From positions 115,029,319 through 115,093,318 of the forward strand of contig CP136066.1 in NCBI GenBank assembly GCA_032622095.1: 64,000 bases of DNA. Direction: 5' to 3'. Under the pieces are notes generated by a model. That model did no database searches, was not told where the DNA came from, and was given only the letters and a program-made list of their open reading frames with translations. Position numbers and translations under genes: made by a program. The stretch comes from Siphonodentalium dalli. Lineage: Eukaryota > Mollusca > Scaphopoda > Gadilida > Siphonodentaliidae. This document shows, one piece after another, positions 34,491 to 46,454 of the stretch; the first letter of the stretch is position 1; each line of letters starts with the position of its first letter.

Positions 34491-36025
34491 AACCGTTTAG
34501 CACAGTCCACTTCACTCATCCGATCATCACTAAACTTCATATTTATCTTGATATTGATCTATCAGATGAGAGCTATCAAATATTTTTTTAATTTTATAGG
34601 AAAAAATGGTCGCCAGCGGCCATATTGCATTTACGTTATATGTTATCGCGTCATGTCGATATCTAGTATTAGTTAGAAATTTCACCTTTCCAGATTCATA
34701 ATTGCTCCATTGACTGTAACAGATGGAATTATTCCCCTCTTCGGATAGAGTGTCACTGAAACTTTATTTTGTCAGACTGTCTGTATAGTCACTGATTATA
34801 TATGGCAATAATCTGTAATAAGATGTAGCACTATTTTATTTTATATTTACATGCAGTGCTGTTTTTATACAACAATTCTAATCCCCCCTAGATCATCATG
34901 TGATCGACCATACATCGCGCGAGGACCTGGTTGAATTAAGGGGGGTTTTATGGATAACTTCTGTCCTCAAGCTAGATTATACTTATGACATTTAATGGCA
35001 TGTTTCTAACGAGGAGGGTTAGATATGCTTGAGACACCACCACTCTTCAATTCACACCAAGTTATCAGCTGTCATATTCGGATATTAGAACCCATAGCCA
35101 TGATATATGGTTTATTTTGTGTATACTAGTAATATTGTTATTACCTTTATATACCAGTACTGTGTATAACAATGCATATAAATTAATCCATGTATACATG
35201 TATATTGATTCAACGGATTCAGTGGTTTTGTCCATAAGTCTATCAAATATGCGGGGAAAACATGGCCACAAGCAGTACACCCTGTTAAATTTCGAATTTG
35301 AATCAATTGGCGCACCCTGCAGCCAGCTTTTATTGGAGAACTTTTTCTCACGTGGATAGTTTGGGTCACCGCTAGATGTGAGCCATGTTTTGTTCTCAAG
35401 CTGTCCTTGTGAAGACATCACTGCCAGCGGTGATCTGGAATTTTACTATTTTTATGGCTAAATAATTTGGTTGATCCTACAGACGACACCCCTTGTCCGA
35501 TCGTCACCAGATTCCACAATGATCTTCTGGATAACCAGGGTGAGAGTAATCTAATTTTCCCGAATTTCGTTAAAAAACATTACCACAGGCAGCAATTTGG
35601 TATCTTACTGTTTGATCCTCTTTTGCGTGACTGAATTGTTTAGCAACTGTACAGTCATATCCCTCATCTGATAGTCACCACACTTTATATTGATCTTCGG
35701 GCTGACAACTAGATGGGAGCTATCGAATGCTTTGAATTTTTTTGGAAAACATTGTCGCCAGCAGTCATCTTCTATTTTGGTTTTTATATACATGTATATC
35801 TCTTCATTCGGATAGTCAGTATTACGTAGGTACTTCAACTTTCCGCATTCCTGTCATCATTTGAAATATAAAAATTAACCTGATACCATGCACCCTTCAA
35901 AATTTGTTTCGTCGTATCTATTTTAATGACCCGTATGGTAATATTGATACAGATATATTTGTCAAACATTTCTTTGTACAATATACAGGTATTTAGTTTG
36001 TAACTAAATCTAGAAATATATAATA
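34491..36025. other. Diverged interspersed units, no gene
   Basis: Phrases such as GTCGCCAGCGGCCAT (34609), CACTGCCAGCGGTGATC (35420) and GTCGCCAGCAGTCATC (35753) recur with nearby CATCTGATAGTCACC/GATCGTCACCAGATT variants. This suggests three or four very old copies of a 200-400 bp repeat. Overlapping frames at 35065-35421 on both strands are not credible. Confidence 0.45.
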
Positions 36026-36688
36026 GTAGCTGGTGGACCCTACTTCGTCCGGGATGTTCCCCTCTGATTTTCGGAGAATTGCGCGATTTAACCTTGAATT
36101 GACCATTTTAAAGGTGAACGTCATGTCGGGTCACGATTTGACCCGTCCAAAACACTCCCCGGACAAAAGTCACGACAAAAATACCCGTCGAAATCCGCCC
36201 GGCTTTACCCGATTTGACCTTGAATTGACAATTTTGAATGTCAAGATCAGGTCAGGGTCATAATTTGACCCACCCGAAACACTCCTGGGACAAAAGTAAC
36301 AGTAGGTATTATATTTCGTTGAAATACTTCCGTTTTACCAGATTTGACCTTGAATTGATCTTTTTGAATGTCAAAGTCAGGTCGGGATCAAGATTTGACC
36401 CGTCCAAATAGTCCAGAAACATGCCTACATCAGCACGTTCGAGAACATGGTCCCACGTGAAATTGGACCCGTCCATATTGCTCCCGGGATCGAAGTAGTC
36501 CTACACACAATTTTTTAGTCGGATCGGTCAAGGTCCAGAAACATGCCTATGAGCGAGGTCAAGTTGACACGTTAAATACCAAATCCGAGTCGGATCAGTC
36601 GAGCAGTGTTAGAGTCTATAACACATACACACATGCATTCATGCATACACACATACATACAGACAGGTGTTCCAAAATGTATAATCGA
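36026..36688 (-). mobile_element. Helitron-like element with GATTTGACC subrepeats
   Basis: The minus strand begins TCGATTATACATTTTGGAAC after an A, followed by CACCTGTCTGTATG. It ends with hairpin CCCGGACGAAGTAGGG, then TCCACCAG and CTAC followed by T. CTAC replaces CTAG, so the terminus is one base off consensus. Inside are three imperfect ~130-bp subrepeats marked on the plus strand by GATTTGACCTTGAATTGA (near 36205 and 36341) and GATTTAACCTTGAATTGA (36084). The 3' hairpin is that of H1, while the subrepeat resembles the tail of the element at 41635. Confidence 0.6.
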
Positions 36689-38034
36689 TAGCTACAACAA
36701 TTCTATGGTAGATAGTTCACGGCCGACCTGATGCATGCATCTTAGTTTTCTTGTCTTACCATAATATAACAAAAACAAAAAAGCACCACTTGAAGCTGGC
36801 TTCATCGAACGATTCTTGTTGTCGACACCTCAATTAATAGAGTTATTCAGCTTTGCCTTCTGTCTGTATGTTCCAACCGAGCAGATTCGCGCAGATCGAT
36901 GTTAACAATTTTATGACGAACAACTTCGGAGCCATATGAGTCATGATGTAGGTCGGATTTGAATGATGTTCGGTATGCTCATAGGGAAATGATATACACG
37001 TGGAACGGCTTTTTCTGGAGACTATAGAACTGAGTGGTGTCTGTCCGAAATGTTTGTTGCCTGGATAACTTGAATAATATTTGACATAATTTGATGAAAC
37101 TTTGCATATGGTCCTCATATGAGAACTATATATAGTCAATGTATTCAATAAACTCATGCTATATGAGCTCCCTTGTCGCATTCGATCGATGGAAGAAAGA
37201 TGGGCGAAAAATGGCCGCCACATCACTTTCCTCGAGGAAATGCATTTCAGCATCTCTTTTACTTTTACTAATTACTGGTTGGAAAATCGACCAATGGAAA
37301 CAATTTCAACCTATTATAAACTCGGTGTAACGTTTCCAACTAACATTGTGTCATGAATAAAATTTCTAACTTTTAAACAAATTTACCAAAGCTCCCCATG
37401 TCGACACGTTCCTGTATGGAGCGAAATTAACAGGAAGAAGTTGGTTATCATTATGGGTCATATATGCATTGATAACAGTTTCTGTTTACTGTGCAACATT
37501 CGTTAGGGGATTTACATGTCTACTCCGCCAACATTTGCCAACTGCCGATAAGGTCATGCTTACCACAACGTTACTTGGAAATTTCAGACCGATTGTACAT
37601 ATAGGTCGATTTTTTAGATAGATTTTGGACTGAAATGTCAAGTAGTTGAAATGTGCAACCATGTGGGTGTAAGGTTGCAAATTCACTCAACGTTTGAAAG
37701 TTTGGGGTACATGTACAAGCTCCAACTCGATGTTGTTGGAGGCTTGTGAATGGAATTTCGCAAACTCGAAATTTCGGTGTGCTTAAATATGTTGTATCTC
37801 TTCCCTGGATTTTTCGTATATATTCGGGGCGAATCAGGGAAACGAGCTTCTGTCACAAGAAATTATTTTTCTAAGAGTTGGGAAAGTATATTATGTATAC
37901 ATATTGTTGGAACATTTCTACTGTTGATATTTTTCTCTTCTTGCACGCAGTTGCTGTAGGGGAATTTGAGAGATGTTCTCAAAGGCTAACATGTGTGAAA
38001 TATATCACTATATGAATACTTGTGACATTAACAA
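36689..38034. other. No recognisable gene
   Basis: A 136-codon minus frame (36843-37253) and short plus frames near 37139-37356 have no motif. Phrases such as CAACCTATTATAAACTC and TTGAAATGTGCAACC faintly recall the 3.4-4.0 kb repeat. Confidence 0.35.
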
Positions 38035-38511
38035 TTAAAGGTACTCAACCCGATAAAACTCCTCTCAATTACTATTTCAATGGCTTCGGGGGTCAAAAAT
38101 ATTTGATTCGAGTCGAGGAAGTCACCCATCAAAGCTCAGATTTATTAGATATCGATTTTAGAAATCTATTATTTTTCATTATCGGGAATACTAACTGGCC
38201 CAGAACTCAGTCAAAATTGCATTAAAATTACCACTTGATTTTAGAGTTATTCATCCTTGTCTGTTTGAATAGATTTGGAGTACACATCCAGAGCAGATTA
38301 CGGCAGTTATTGGTACTCATCTCGAGAACATAACAAATTTGAAAAATCAATATCTAATAACTCTGAGCTTTGTTTGATGGGTTCCTCGACTCGAATCAAA
38401 TAGTTTTTACCCCCAAAGCCAAAGAAATAGTAATATAGGACCCTCTGATCGGATTGTTGTTGTTGGAATCTGTTGAGATGGGGACCCTCTTTACGGGTTG
38501 AGTACCTTTAA
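38035..38511. mobile_element. Kolobok/T2-like MITE, complete
   Basis: TTAA at 38035-38038 and 38508-38511 flank inverted ends reading TTAAAGGTACTCAACCCG and CGGGTTGAGTACCTTTAA. Inverted similarity continues inward (GATTCGAGTCGAGGAA near 38107; TTCCTCGACTCGAATC near 38381), with a central non-matching part. TTAA duplication with AGG-type ends matches the Kolobok superfamily and the Xenopus T2 MITE pattern TTAAAGGRR in general form. A piggyBac relationship is the alternative. No transposase is present. It lies directly 5' of the LINE fragment at 38515. Confidence 0.7.
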
Positions 38512-38514
38512 CAA

Positions 38515-39330
38515 TCAAACTGAATTAACTTAATTACCAGAGAAACACAAATTAACCACACCCGCCTCAGACTCAACTGCAGTGATTTAAATTATCACAA
38601 ATACACAAATTTCATCGCCGATCACCCATACTGTGTATGCGGACAAATAGAGGACAACGACCATTACCTAATGATTTGTATGGAATCCTATTAGTACTCA
38701 TTTCTTTCCTATTCTTAACTTAGACTTATACCTTATTACCATTATCATTACTGATGATCTATCTCTTCCTATCAACATTGTCAGCAGCATTTCGAACACG
38801 ATGCGTTATTATTATTTCCTTTAAAAATAGAATCAAAAGACCCTCTTATATCTCACTTACATATGTATTTAATATATATACCATATTAATAACACGTAAA
38901 CGAAAAGAAGTGAAAAGAAATAAGTTGGACGCCTTTGCGACACGAAGCATTATCTCTGAATCAACATAGAAAACACAGGGACGGAAGAGATACACCATCA
39001 TTATCTATACACATTTGTTCTTTATGTCATATACACAATTACACAATGCCATTACTTGACGTACATATACCCAACCCACCTCGCGAGAGTAATAACCGGC
39101 AACATGAAACGACAGTAATATCTGGATTAAGGATAGTATATCGTACGACATAATATTATAGAAATCAGAGAGTCGCTCTCTCGCTGGGTGGGATGGATAA
39201 AAACTGATTCCCGGAAACGACTCACATAATCACACACGCTTGATGTCGAATCCGGTCCATGATGTTATATTCTGATATGTTGTAATTTATGTTGTATTGT
39301 TCATGGAATAAATACTGTTTTAAACCAACT
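38515..39330 (+). pseudogene. LINE 3' fragment (zinc-knuckle tail and 3' UTR)
   Basis: A frame at about 38565-38691 reads RLRLNCSDLNYHKY...HPYCVCGQIEDNDHYLMIC and then stops. C-x-C-x7-H-x4-C with the preceding RLR motif is characteristic of the C-terminal knuckle of APE-type LINE ORF2. The remainder is probably 3' UTR, ending GGAATAAATACTG with a poly-A signal at 39306-39311. The element is 5'-truncated; its 5' side abuts the Kolobok-like MITE. Confidence 0.6.
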
Positions 39331-39339
39331 TAATGAAAC

Positions 39340-39868
39340 TAACTGGCTCATGCGTCTCAGGATGCTCCGTACATACAAACTGTTCAAAACCACATACTAT
39401 GTGGAACCCAATGTGCTTTCGCCGATATCGCTCAGAGAACGTTCGCTGATGACTCAGTTCCGTGGTGGCATCTTGCCTCTCAGAATAGAAACGGGTCGTT
39501 TCCGAAATGAGGACGTGGGGGATAGGATTTGTGTCTTGTGTGAAACAGGTGAGGTGGAAACTGAACCTAACTTCATCATTCGTTCAGCTTACAGACAGGA
39601 ACGTTCGAGCCTATTTTCGATATTTCCCGATTTCATTCTGATCTAGATATCATGGCTCACTGTGTAAATAATTGTGTTGCACATACTGCTCGGTGTATAT
39701 CTCAGACATATTCAATCAGACAATCAAAACTATCTAAATAGCAAAAAACATGCATTAATAATAATATTGGATTTGTGTGCAAAGTTACTTATAGGTCATA
39801 TGGGCGTATGTTTGTTAACATAACGTCACCTTAATAAATAAAACATTCATTCATTCAATCATTCATGC
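39340..39868 (+). pseudogene. LINE 3' fragment with CATT tail
   Basis: The frame 39350-39646 contains RSLMTQFRGGILPLRIETGR and RICVLCETGEVETEPNFIIR. Its position and wording match the LINE C-terminal zinc knuckle. The expected His and last Cys are Asn and Ser here, so the knuckle is broken. The sequence ends TAATAAATAAAACATTCATT with imperfect ATTC repeats to 39868, a typical LINE 3' tail. It is 5'-truncated. Confidence 0.6.
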
Positions 39869-40204
39869 AGTTGGGGGTTTTAATCGCACAGCGTTATCCT
39901 GACGTCCAGGGACACGCATATCTATTACTTTTCGAGAAAAAAATCAGATGGCATCAATCCTGGATATGATAAACGCTGTTATCCGCTGTTTCATGTTTTA
40001 TGGTCTAATGACAATTTTACACACTCAAGTTCTTCATTTGATGAGAGTTGATGGTGTGTTCGACTCCCGAAGGTGTTTAAACAGAGTCGCCAGTGGTGAC
40101 ATCCGAATGGACTCTCTCTGCTCATTTCTTGGGGGGGGGGGGGGGGGGGGGGTCGAAAAACGTTAACTTGCTTACAATATAACCCTGTATGGAACTAATA
40201 TAAT
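39869..40204. other. Spacer with G-run
   Basis: Contains a 22-base G run at about 40131-40152. A 72-codon frame at 39948-40166 runs into it and is not credible. Confidence 0.5.
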
Positions 40205-40400
40205 ATAACTAACCTTCTATACAAGCACCAAGCAGAATTCCGCCCTAATCACAGCACAACGCATCAAATTATCGAAATAGTTCACCACCTTAGCCAAAAG
40301 AGAAGTGAATCAAATTTATCTATTGGAATATTTTGTGACATTTCGAAAGCTTTTGAACGTGTTTGGCACAAAGGTCTAATTCACACAATGTCACCAACCT
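40205..40400 (+). pseudogene. LINE reverse transcriptase fragment, plus strand
   Basis: An open frame without ATG reads KHQAEFRPNHSTTHQIIEIV, then SIGIFCDISKAFERVWHKGL and IHTM. Q-x-EFRPNHST and D-x-SKAFE are RT fingers/palm motifs of CR1/Jockey-type LINEs; the first catalytic Asp is in CDISKAF. It ends where the opposite-strand fragment begins, and about 80 bp (40308-40388) are repeated inverted at 41222-41306. Confidence 0.75.
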
Positions 40401-41312
40401 AGGTAGAAGCGGTCTGTTAAGAATGAGGGCCTTTTCCGTTAACAATTTTGTGCATTAAACTTAACTTATTGTGCATCGCGTCGACGTTGGAGAGGATGCC
40501 AACCAAACTCTGATAGTAAGGTGGAGTTCGAGGCAGATCTAGTAAGTCCAGAAACGACTCGAGCTCCATCGTGATATAACTTGTCTAGTAGGGATTTTTC
40601 GGTATTAGGCGCATGATCCCAAACGCAGCTTCCATACTCTAGAATTGGAAAGACATGAACTTAGAATTGGTAAGACATGAACTTTGAACATTGTGTCAAT
40701 GGATTTTCTTGGTAGTATATATTATAATCTACGAATTTGAGAGTTTTGCACATGCATTATTGTAAGTGTGGTCAATAGAGAGATCCCAATCAATGTTGGG
40801 CTGGAGAATGACTCCCAGATGTCGATGAGATTCAACAATTTCGAGATTTTAAGGACCAAATGTGAGGTCGCGATGCGGTTGCCTGATGATTGTGTGCCCT
40901 GAAATATCATCGCTTTTGTTGGTGCAGTTATAGAGTAGTTCCATATCGTCGTGCATGTGGGATGCCAGGCTGTCAAGAGATGGTAGTGAGTAGAAAATAC
41001 ACACGTCGTCGGCGAATAAACGAACGTTAGATTTCAGGTTGTCACCTATGTCATTGATTAAAATGGAGAATAAAAAGGGACCTAATACAGACCCCTGGGG
41101 GACACCAGCTAGCGGATGCAACGGGCTAGATAATCCAAAAAGTACACATTGGGACATGTTGCTAATATAATCTATCAACCACGAAAAGAGTTTGCCGCAT
41201 ATATTATATTATAGCTTTGTATTTTGTGAATTAGACCTTTGTGCCAAACACGTTCAAAAGCTTTCGAAATGTCACAAAATATTCCAATAGATAAATTTGA
41301 TTCATTCGTAAT
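40395..41312 (-). pseudogene. LINE reverse transcriptase fragment, minus strand
   Basis: The minus strand reads, in order, the same FCDISKAFERVWHKGL segment (41310-41220), then AGVPQGSVLGPFLFSILI (palm motif B), then LFADDVCIFY with the catalytic FADD (40849-41178). After frameshifts come ILEYGSCVWDHAPNTEK and DGARVVSGLTRSASNSTL (thumb), ending near KIVNGKGPHF. The length covers RT from the palm to the thumb. It is disabled by frameshifts and stops. With 40205-40400 it forms an inverted duplication of one LINE family. Confidence 0.8.
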
Positions 41313-41339
41313 GAGCACATTGGGAGTACCATTATTATT

Positions 41340-43862
41340 ATGTTACCATTGTATACCGAATGATTTAATTTGTTTTTAATACGGGCATAATTCCAGATGA
41401 GTGGTTGACAGGAATAGTTATACCAATTTATAAAAATAAAGGTGATAATACGTTACCAGAAGATCATACACCCATCACAATCCTTAGCTGTCTTGGAAAA
41501 TTATTGACCAAAATAATTAATGCACGATTAACTGAATATCAGAGTCTATTGATCTTATCGACATCAATCAAGCAGGTTTTTTTTTTAGAAAAGGCTTCTC
41601 CACTATGGATCATATTTAACATTGCACTTCATAATCTACTATATATTTTTGGACTTCTGTCTGTTGTTTGTCTGTTAGCTATGGCCGGGAAAAAGGCTGG
41701 ACCGATTGAGCTCAAACTTCCAATCTAAGGTTAAAAACCACGGGCAGTGTTTACCGCCGTTTTTGGAGAAGCTCAGAGCACCCATTCTCCACTCACAGTC
41801 ACAAAAAATACCGCCATTGGCACGGTGGAGTTAATCGCGTTGATAGTTAAAGAGCGTTCGTATCCGCCGTGTCGTTGATAAAGAGCGTGTGTGTGTAATG
41901 TGATTCTTACGTCTGGGTCCACACGTGAGCGTGACTGTATCCAGACATGAGCGTGTTGTGTGATTCTTACGAACTTAGGGCTAGCTAAGTTTTTCAGCCC
42001 GAGGTGATCTTCACCTTGAAACGGGTACCCATATACGTACCTATTTTAGGGACGGGTACCATCACGGGACGGGTACCATAATTTCTCTTGATTAAAAAGG
42101 CAGAATTAACTCAAATTAAATTCAAAAATTAACGGATTTCGACGAAATTTGATACCTAGTGATACTTTTGTCGGGGGAGTGTTTTGGACGGGTCAAATCG
42201 TTACCCCGACCTGACCTTGACCTTCAAAATGTTCGGGTCACCTGCTAGTCAGTATATATAGGGAAGCCAATGTCAAGCTGTTTTGCACATTTGTTGATTT
42301 CAAACAGGCGTTTGACACCGTTTGGAGGAACGGATTGTGGCAAAAAATGATTACCGCAGGTATTAATGGAAAGTGCTTTAAATTTATTAAAAACATGTAT
42401 AATGAAGTAAAGTCTAAGGTTAAAATTGGTGAATGTCTCTCAAATAGTTATCAAAGCTATTCTGGTGTGTTTGCAAGGAGACCATTTATCTTCTTTCTTG
42501 TTCTCACTCTACCTAAACGACCTTGAAATATTTTTATTGTCCAATAGAATTAATTGCGAGAGACACATTGACAGAATGGAATGTATATCAAGTTATTAGT
42601 ACTATTGTGCACAGACGACACAGTAATGTTCGCTGAAACAGCAAAGGATATGTGTATAGCCCTGAAAGAATTATCTGAATACTGTGAGCTTTGGAAGCTC
42701 ACCGTCAATGTTAACAAAACAAAATTAATGATATTTGGCTTTAAAAGAATTCCAAAATCACGAATATTTTTCAATGGCGAAAGCTTACAAATTGTCCCTC
42801 AATTCACATATATGGGTATTACTTTTACTAGGAATGGTTCTTTCTCAAAAGCCTTGAAGAAAAATATAGCAATAGGGAATTGGGCTACTGCTGCGTAAGG
42901 CGAAAGAACTAAATTTATTGATAGGCATTCAAATAGACCTTTTTTCAAAGACTGTAAAACCAATATTATTATATGGATGTGAAGTCTGGGGTTATCAGCA
43001 CGTCGCAGATTTAGAAAAGATCTAATTAAAATTTCTAAAATATATTTTAGGGTTAAAACGAAGTTATTGACATAAAATGTAGAATGTTACATACTCGGCT
43101 AATGTGGTTATGTTAGAAAAACAAAAAATTAACAAACTGCTGTATAATTATTTACTCCAAAGGTATGAGTGGAACATGCACTCATCCCTGGATTGTTTAA
43201 ATCCAGCCGTTACTAAGAGAATTGGAACTGCCCGATATCTGGGCAAACTAATTTATACACGAAATTAACCCAAAGTCGGTTAAAAAATATCATACGACAA
43301 ACTCTGGAAAATAAATTTAAAAACCATTGGAGAAATGAGATTAACTCCATGGATAAGTGTCGAAATTATCGGATCATAAAATATAAATTCGCACAAGAAA
43401 CTTATTTATCCAATCTCCACCAAAAACTAGCAGCTATTTTAGCTAAATTCTGATGTTCAAACCACCATCTCCCAGTAGAAACTGGATCATGGTACAAGAT
43501 TGATTACCAAATGAGAAAATGCACGTTGTGTGATAGGAGCGAAATAGGGAACGAATATCACTACATAATTGACTGTAACAAATTGAACTCACTCCGAATA
43601 CGATTTTTACCCTCACACTTTACCCTTACATTATTTCAGAAATATAATGAACCCAAAAAGCTTCTATAAGCTATGCGGATTCATCAAAAATCTTCGAAAC
43701 TATTTTGGATCACCGCTACCCTATCAACCCCACCATCCCATTCGCACATTATGTGCGTATATAATATGTTGTCATGAGACTCTTTTTTTGTTGTATATAT
43801 ATATCTATAAACCTGTCTCTTGTGTCACATACTGTGATTTGAGTGAATAAAACATTGAACAT
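41340..43862 (+). mobile_element. LINE (APE-type) RT to 3' end, interrupted
   Basis: It reads WLTGIVIPIYKNKGD and then GKLLTKIINARLTEY (41405-41560). After the 614-bp Helitron-like insertion it continues LFCTFVDFKQAFDTVWRNGL (catalytic Asp in FVDFKQAFD). Motif B is degraded near 42455-42500, then LCTDDTVMFAETAKDM keeps the DD pair (42600-42650). Thumb-like LYGCEVWGYQ lies near 42975. The C-terminal knuckle CTLCDRSEIGNEYHYIIDC (C-x2-C-x9-H-x4-C) is at about 43523-43579. The poly-A signal is in GTGAATAAAACATTG near 43845. Several frameshifts and stops make it a pseudogene. The endonuclease part is missing. Confidence 0.8.
41635..42248 (+). mobile_element. Helitron-like element H2 inserted in the LINE
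   Basis: It starts TCTACTATATATTTTTGGAC after A, has CTTCTGTCTGTTG, then the H2 block GGAGAAGCTCAGAGCACCCA, an internal ~58-bp duplication (GTGTGATTCTTACG...), and ends TTCGGGTCACCTG plus CTAG followed by T. Removing exactly 41635-42248 restores the LINE reading frame across the site (codons TTA ACA TTG CAC TTC ATA A|TC AGT). The borders and the lack of target duplication are therefore supported by the host sequence itself. No coding capacity. Confidence 0.85.
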
Positions 43863-45424
43863 GGAGATAATTTTCCGAACAGTTTTTCCGATAAATATAG
43901 TACGCACAGTACACGATTATGTTTGGTATATTTATCGAGCTGTTTGATTACCTGAGCCATTGAAATAACACAATACTAGGTTTACTATTAAGAGTCGCTT
44001 CAAGGTCTCTGGTTGGTGTTGTATCTGTCTGTAATTGCTTCTGTTAATGATAGATGTGACAAATTAATTTGATGATGGCCCATGTCATTAACATTCAATG
44101 CACTGGTAAACGATTGATTGCTGCCATAAATAATGTTATGAATGACGGCACGGAATTAAATTTATATGGTTTCAAAATGAAGGAAACATCCGAGTGTATT
44201 TATGTATGAATGATCGTGGTAGCATCGGGCAGTTTGTACTCCATATAGCGACCCACCTTGAATCCTCCACAATCAATTGATTAAATTTAACTAGAGGAGT
44301 ATATTGGCCAACAGCTAACAGACTGACAACATATGTATTCAGGCAGGAATTGCAGAATTGATTATGTAAACACGTGGGTGCCAAATTAGGGCAAATAGTT
44401 GATGCAATATTAATGACGGTTTCGTAATATAGGAAAGTATAGATATCTATAATGTTGGTAATTGGTCCCACGATGACACCAGTCTTGATTAGCTAAGGCG
44501 TGTGCCGTGTGGTATTTGGTATATTGTTTGTATTTTGTGTGTATTTCAGCCCACCTTCACTAAGATTTGAAGTATCTAAAGAACACAGTAAACATTTATC
44601 GTGTGGGTTGTTCAGACTGAAGTTCACGAATATGAATATATGAGTATGAATTGATGTGATATCGGTGCAGTCACACACAACACCGAGCCATTTTGTTGGC
44701 TATTCGAAGGAGTCACCACTCGAATTCTACGACACTGGGGTCTGGTTGATACCACACTCGTTGAGGCCAATATGTACGTTTTTGCATAAATCCAGACAAG
44801 AATTTCTCTGGATATATCGATCGGAAATTCTTAAATTGGACATATCATCATCTGCATGCTATATATAATTTGATCAATATATTTGAAGACATTGGAGGGG
44901 TTACAAATATTACTTGCTTTTTGTCTTTATGAGTACCAATAACTTCAAGAAAAAAATGTATAAATTCACAAAGCAAGCAAACTATGCATCAAATAGTGTA
45001 TTTTAACTAGTGCCTTTGTTCTGTGAAATGAACTGCATTTGTGTGATAGTGTCATTTTTTTAATTACACGATACCCCCATAGAAGGATAAAGCAACCATA
45101 CATATTTCACAATGAACACAATTGTTTATATGCAACCTGGTGCACTGAAGCAGATAACAATCAACCAGAAATAGGACACACTATTAGAGATGTGTTCATT
45201 TGAGATTTTGGCGAAGCAGTATCACATGACTAATCAGTGGGACTTTCTTAAATTCTACCATCAGAGCACGAAAAGGAGCTATAGGCATTTTTTATCGATA
45301 ACCACTTGATAATCGATACACATGTGAACGAATGTATTCTCAGGACAAATCGACTTGTCCAAACTATCAAGAGATCATGCACTTATAAAAGATGTGTGAT
45401 ATATGTGTGCCACTAATACAGTCA
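43863..45424. other. No recognisable gene
   Basis: The longest frame is 44172-44471 on the minus strand, with no motif. The tract is AT-rich and appears single-copy within the window. Confidence 0.4.
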
Positions 45425-46225
45425 TTGATTGAATTGATTGATTTATTGTACCACAAATAACACATGGTATATGACATAGTACATAATATGAATATACCAT
45501 ACATTAGTCAATAATATATATATACATATGTACAAAGATGGATTTTACCTAACTGGCTAAATGCCACTGAGTATAACATTTGATGATTAGTTTCAGTGCA
45601 GTAGTATTTTCATTTTCAGCAATGAAACATGATTTACACAGTATAACGGAAATGCCAATAGTTCTTTCCATTATGTTATGTACCTCCAGCTTCAATGCTT
45701 CATTCACGAAAGATTACTATTTTATCCGTTTGAATGCAAATTTTAGAAATATATAAAGTCCTTTCAGTATTGTCACGTTACATAATTATAGTGAGTAAAT
45801 CCCGTAATTTATCTCTAACTGGATATCTCTCTGAGGTCTTTAATTACGTCACATTCTAAAACAAAATGGAATTCATCCCCTAAAACACCACATATTGTGC
45901 AATTGTTTTCACTATTGTTAGATTTCCATTTGCACATTTCGTTTGGTAACCTATGATTAGATGTTCGGAATTTCGTCAAATGTTCTGACAAATAAAATGG
46001 TATGTGAATAAGAGATTTACTGAAACTTGTATAAGTTTTAATGACATTATAAAATTTTCCTCCGTTGGACCCAGAGATACTAAAATGCCATTGCTGAAAG
46101 CAATTATTCAGATTATTATATTCTATATGTTTACGTTGTGATGGTGACAATGGTATTTGGCGATCCCGCTAGGGTACAAACCAGAACAAACTCCATGCTA
46201 TAGGAATCCGTAATAACTGTAATCC
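45425..46225 (-). pseudogene. LINE C-terminal fragment and 3' UTR, copy 1
   Basis: The minus frame (46150-45815) contains FRTSNHRLPNEMCKWKS and the knuckle CTICGVLGDEFHFVLEC (C-x2-C-x7-H-x4-C). The 3' UTR then runs to GGTACAATAAATCAATCAAT near 45440, a LINE-type tail. Segment 45670-46225 is repeated at 50691-51246, where the 3' tail is absent. It is 5'-truncated at 46225. Confidence 0.7.
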
Positions 46226-46454
46226 GCGTAAATCGTATTAACCATAGCTCATAGAATAAAGTTGTTATCATGGAATGCGACTACCATAAAGAGCAGTGCC
46301 TCGTATTTACAGGACATGTTGAAACAAGAAATATACCACATCATATGCGTTTCGGAACACTGGTTAAACTCAGACAACTTAAAGCTTCTTACAATCCCTC
46401 AGTGATAAATATGTGTGCCTGCCTAAACCCGGGACAGTCATTAAAACAAAAACA

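Noticed and set aside
40205-41312. Twin-priming inversion of a LINE
   Set aside because: In twin priming the inverted piece lies on the 5' side of the sense piece; here it lies on the 3' side, so it was recorded simply as an inverted duplication.
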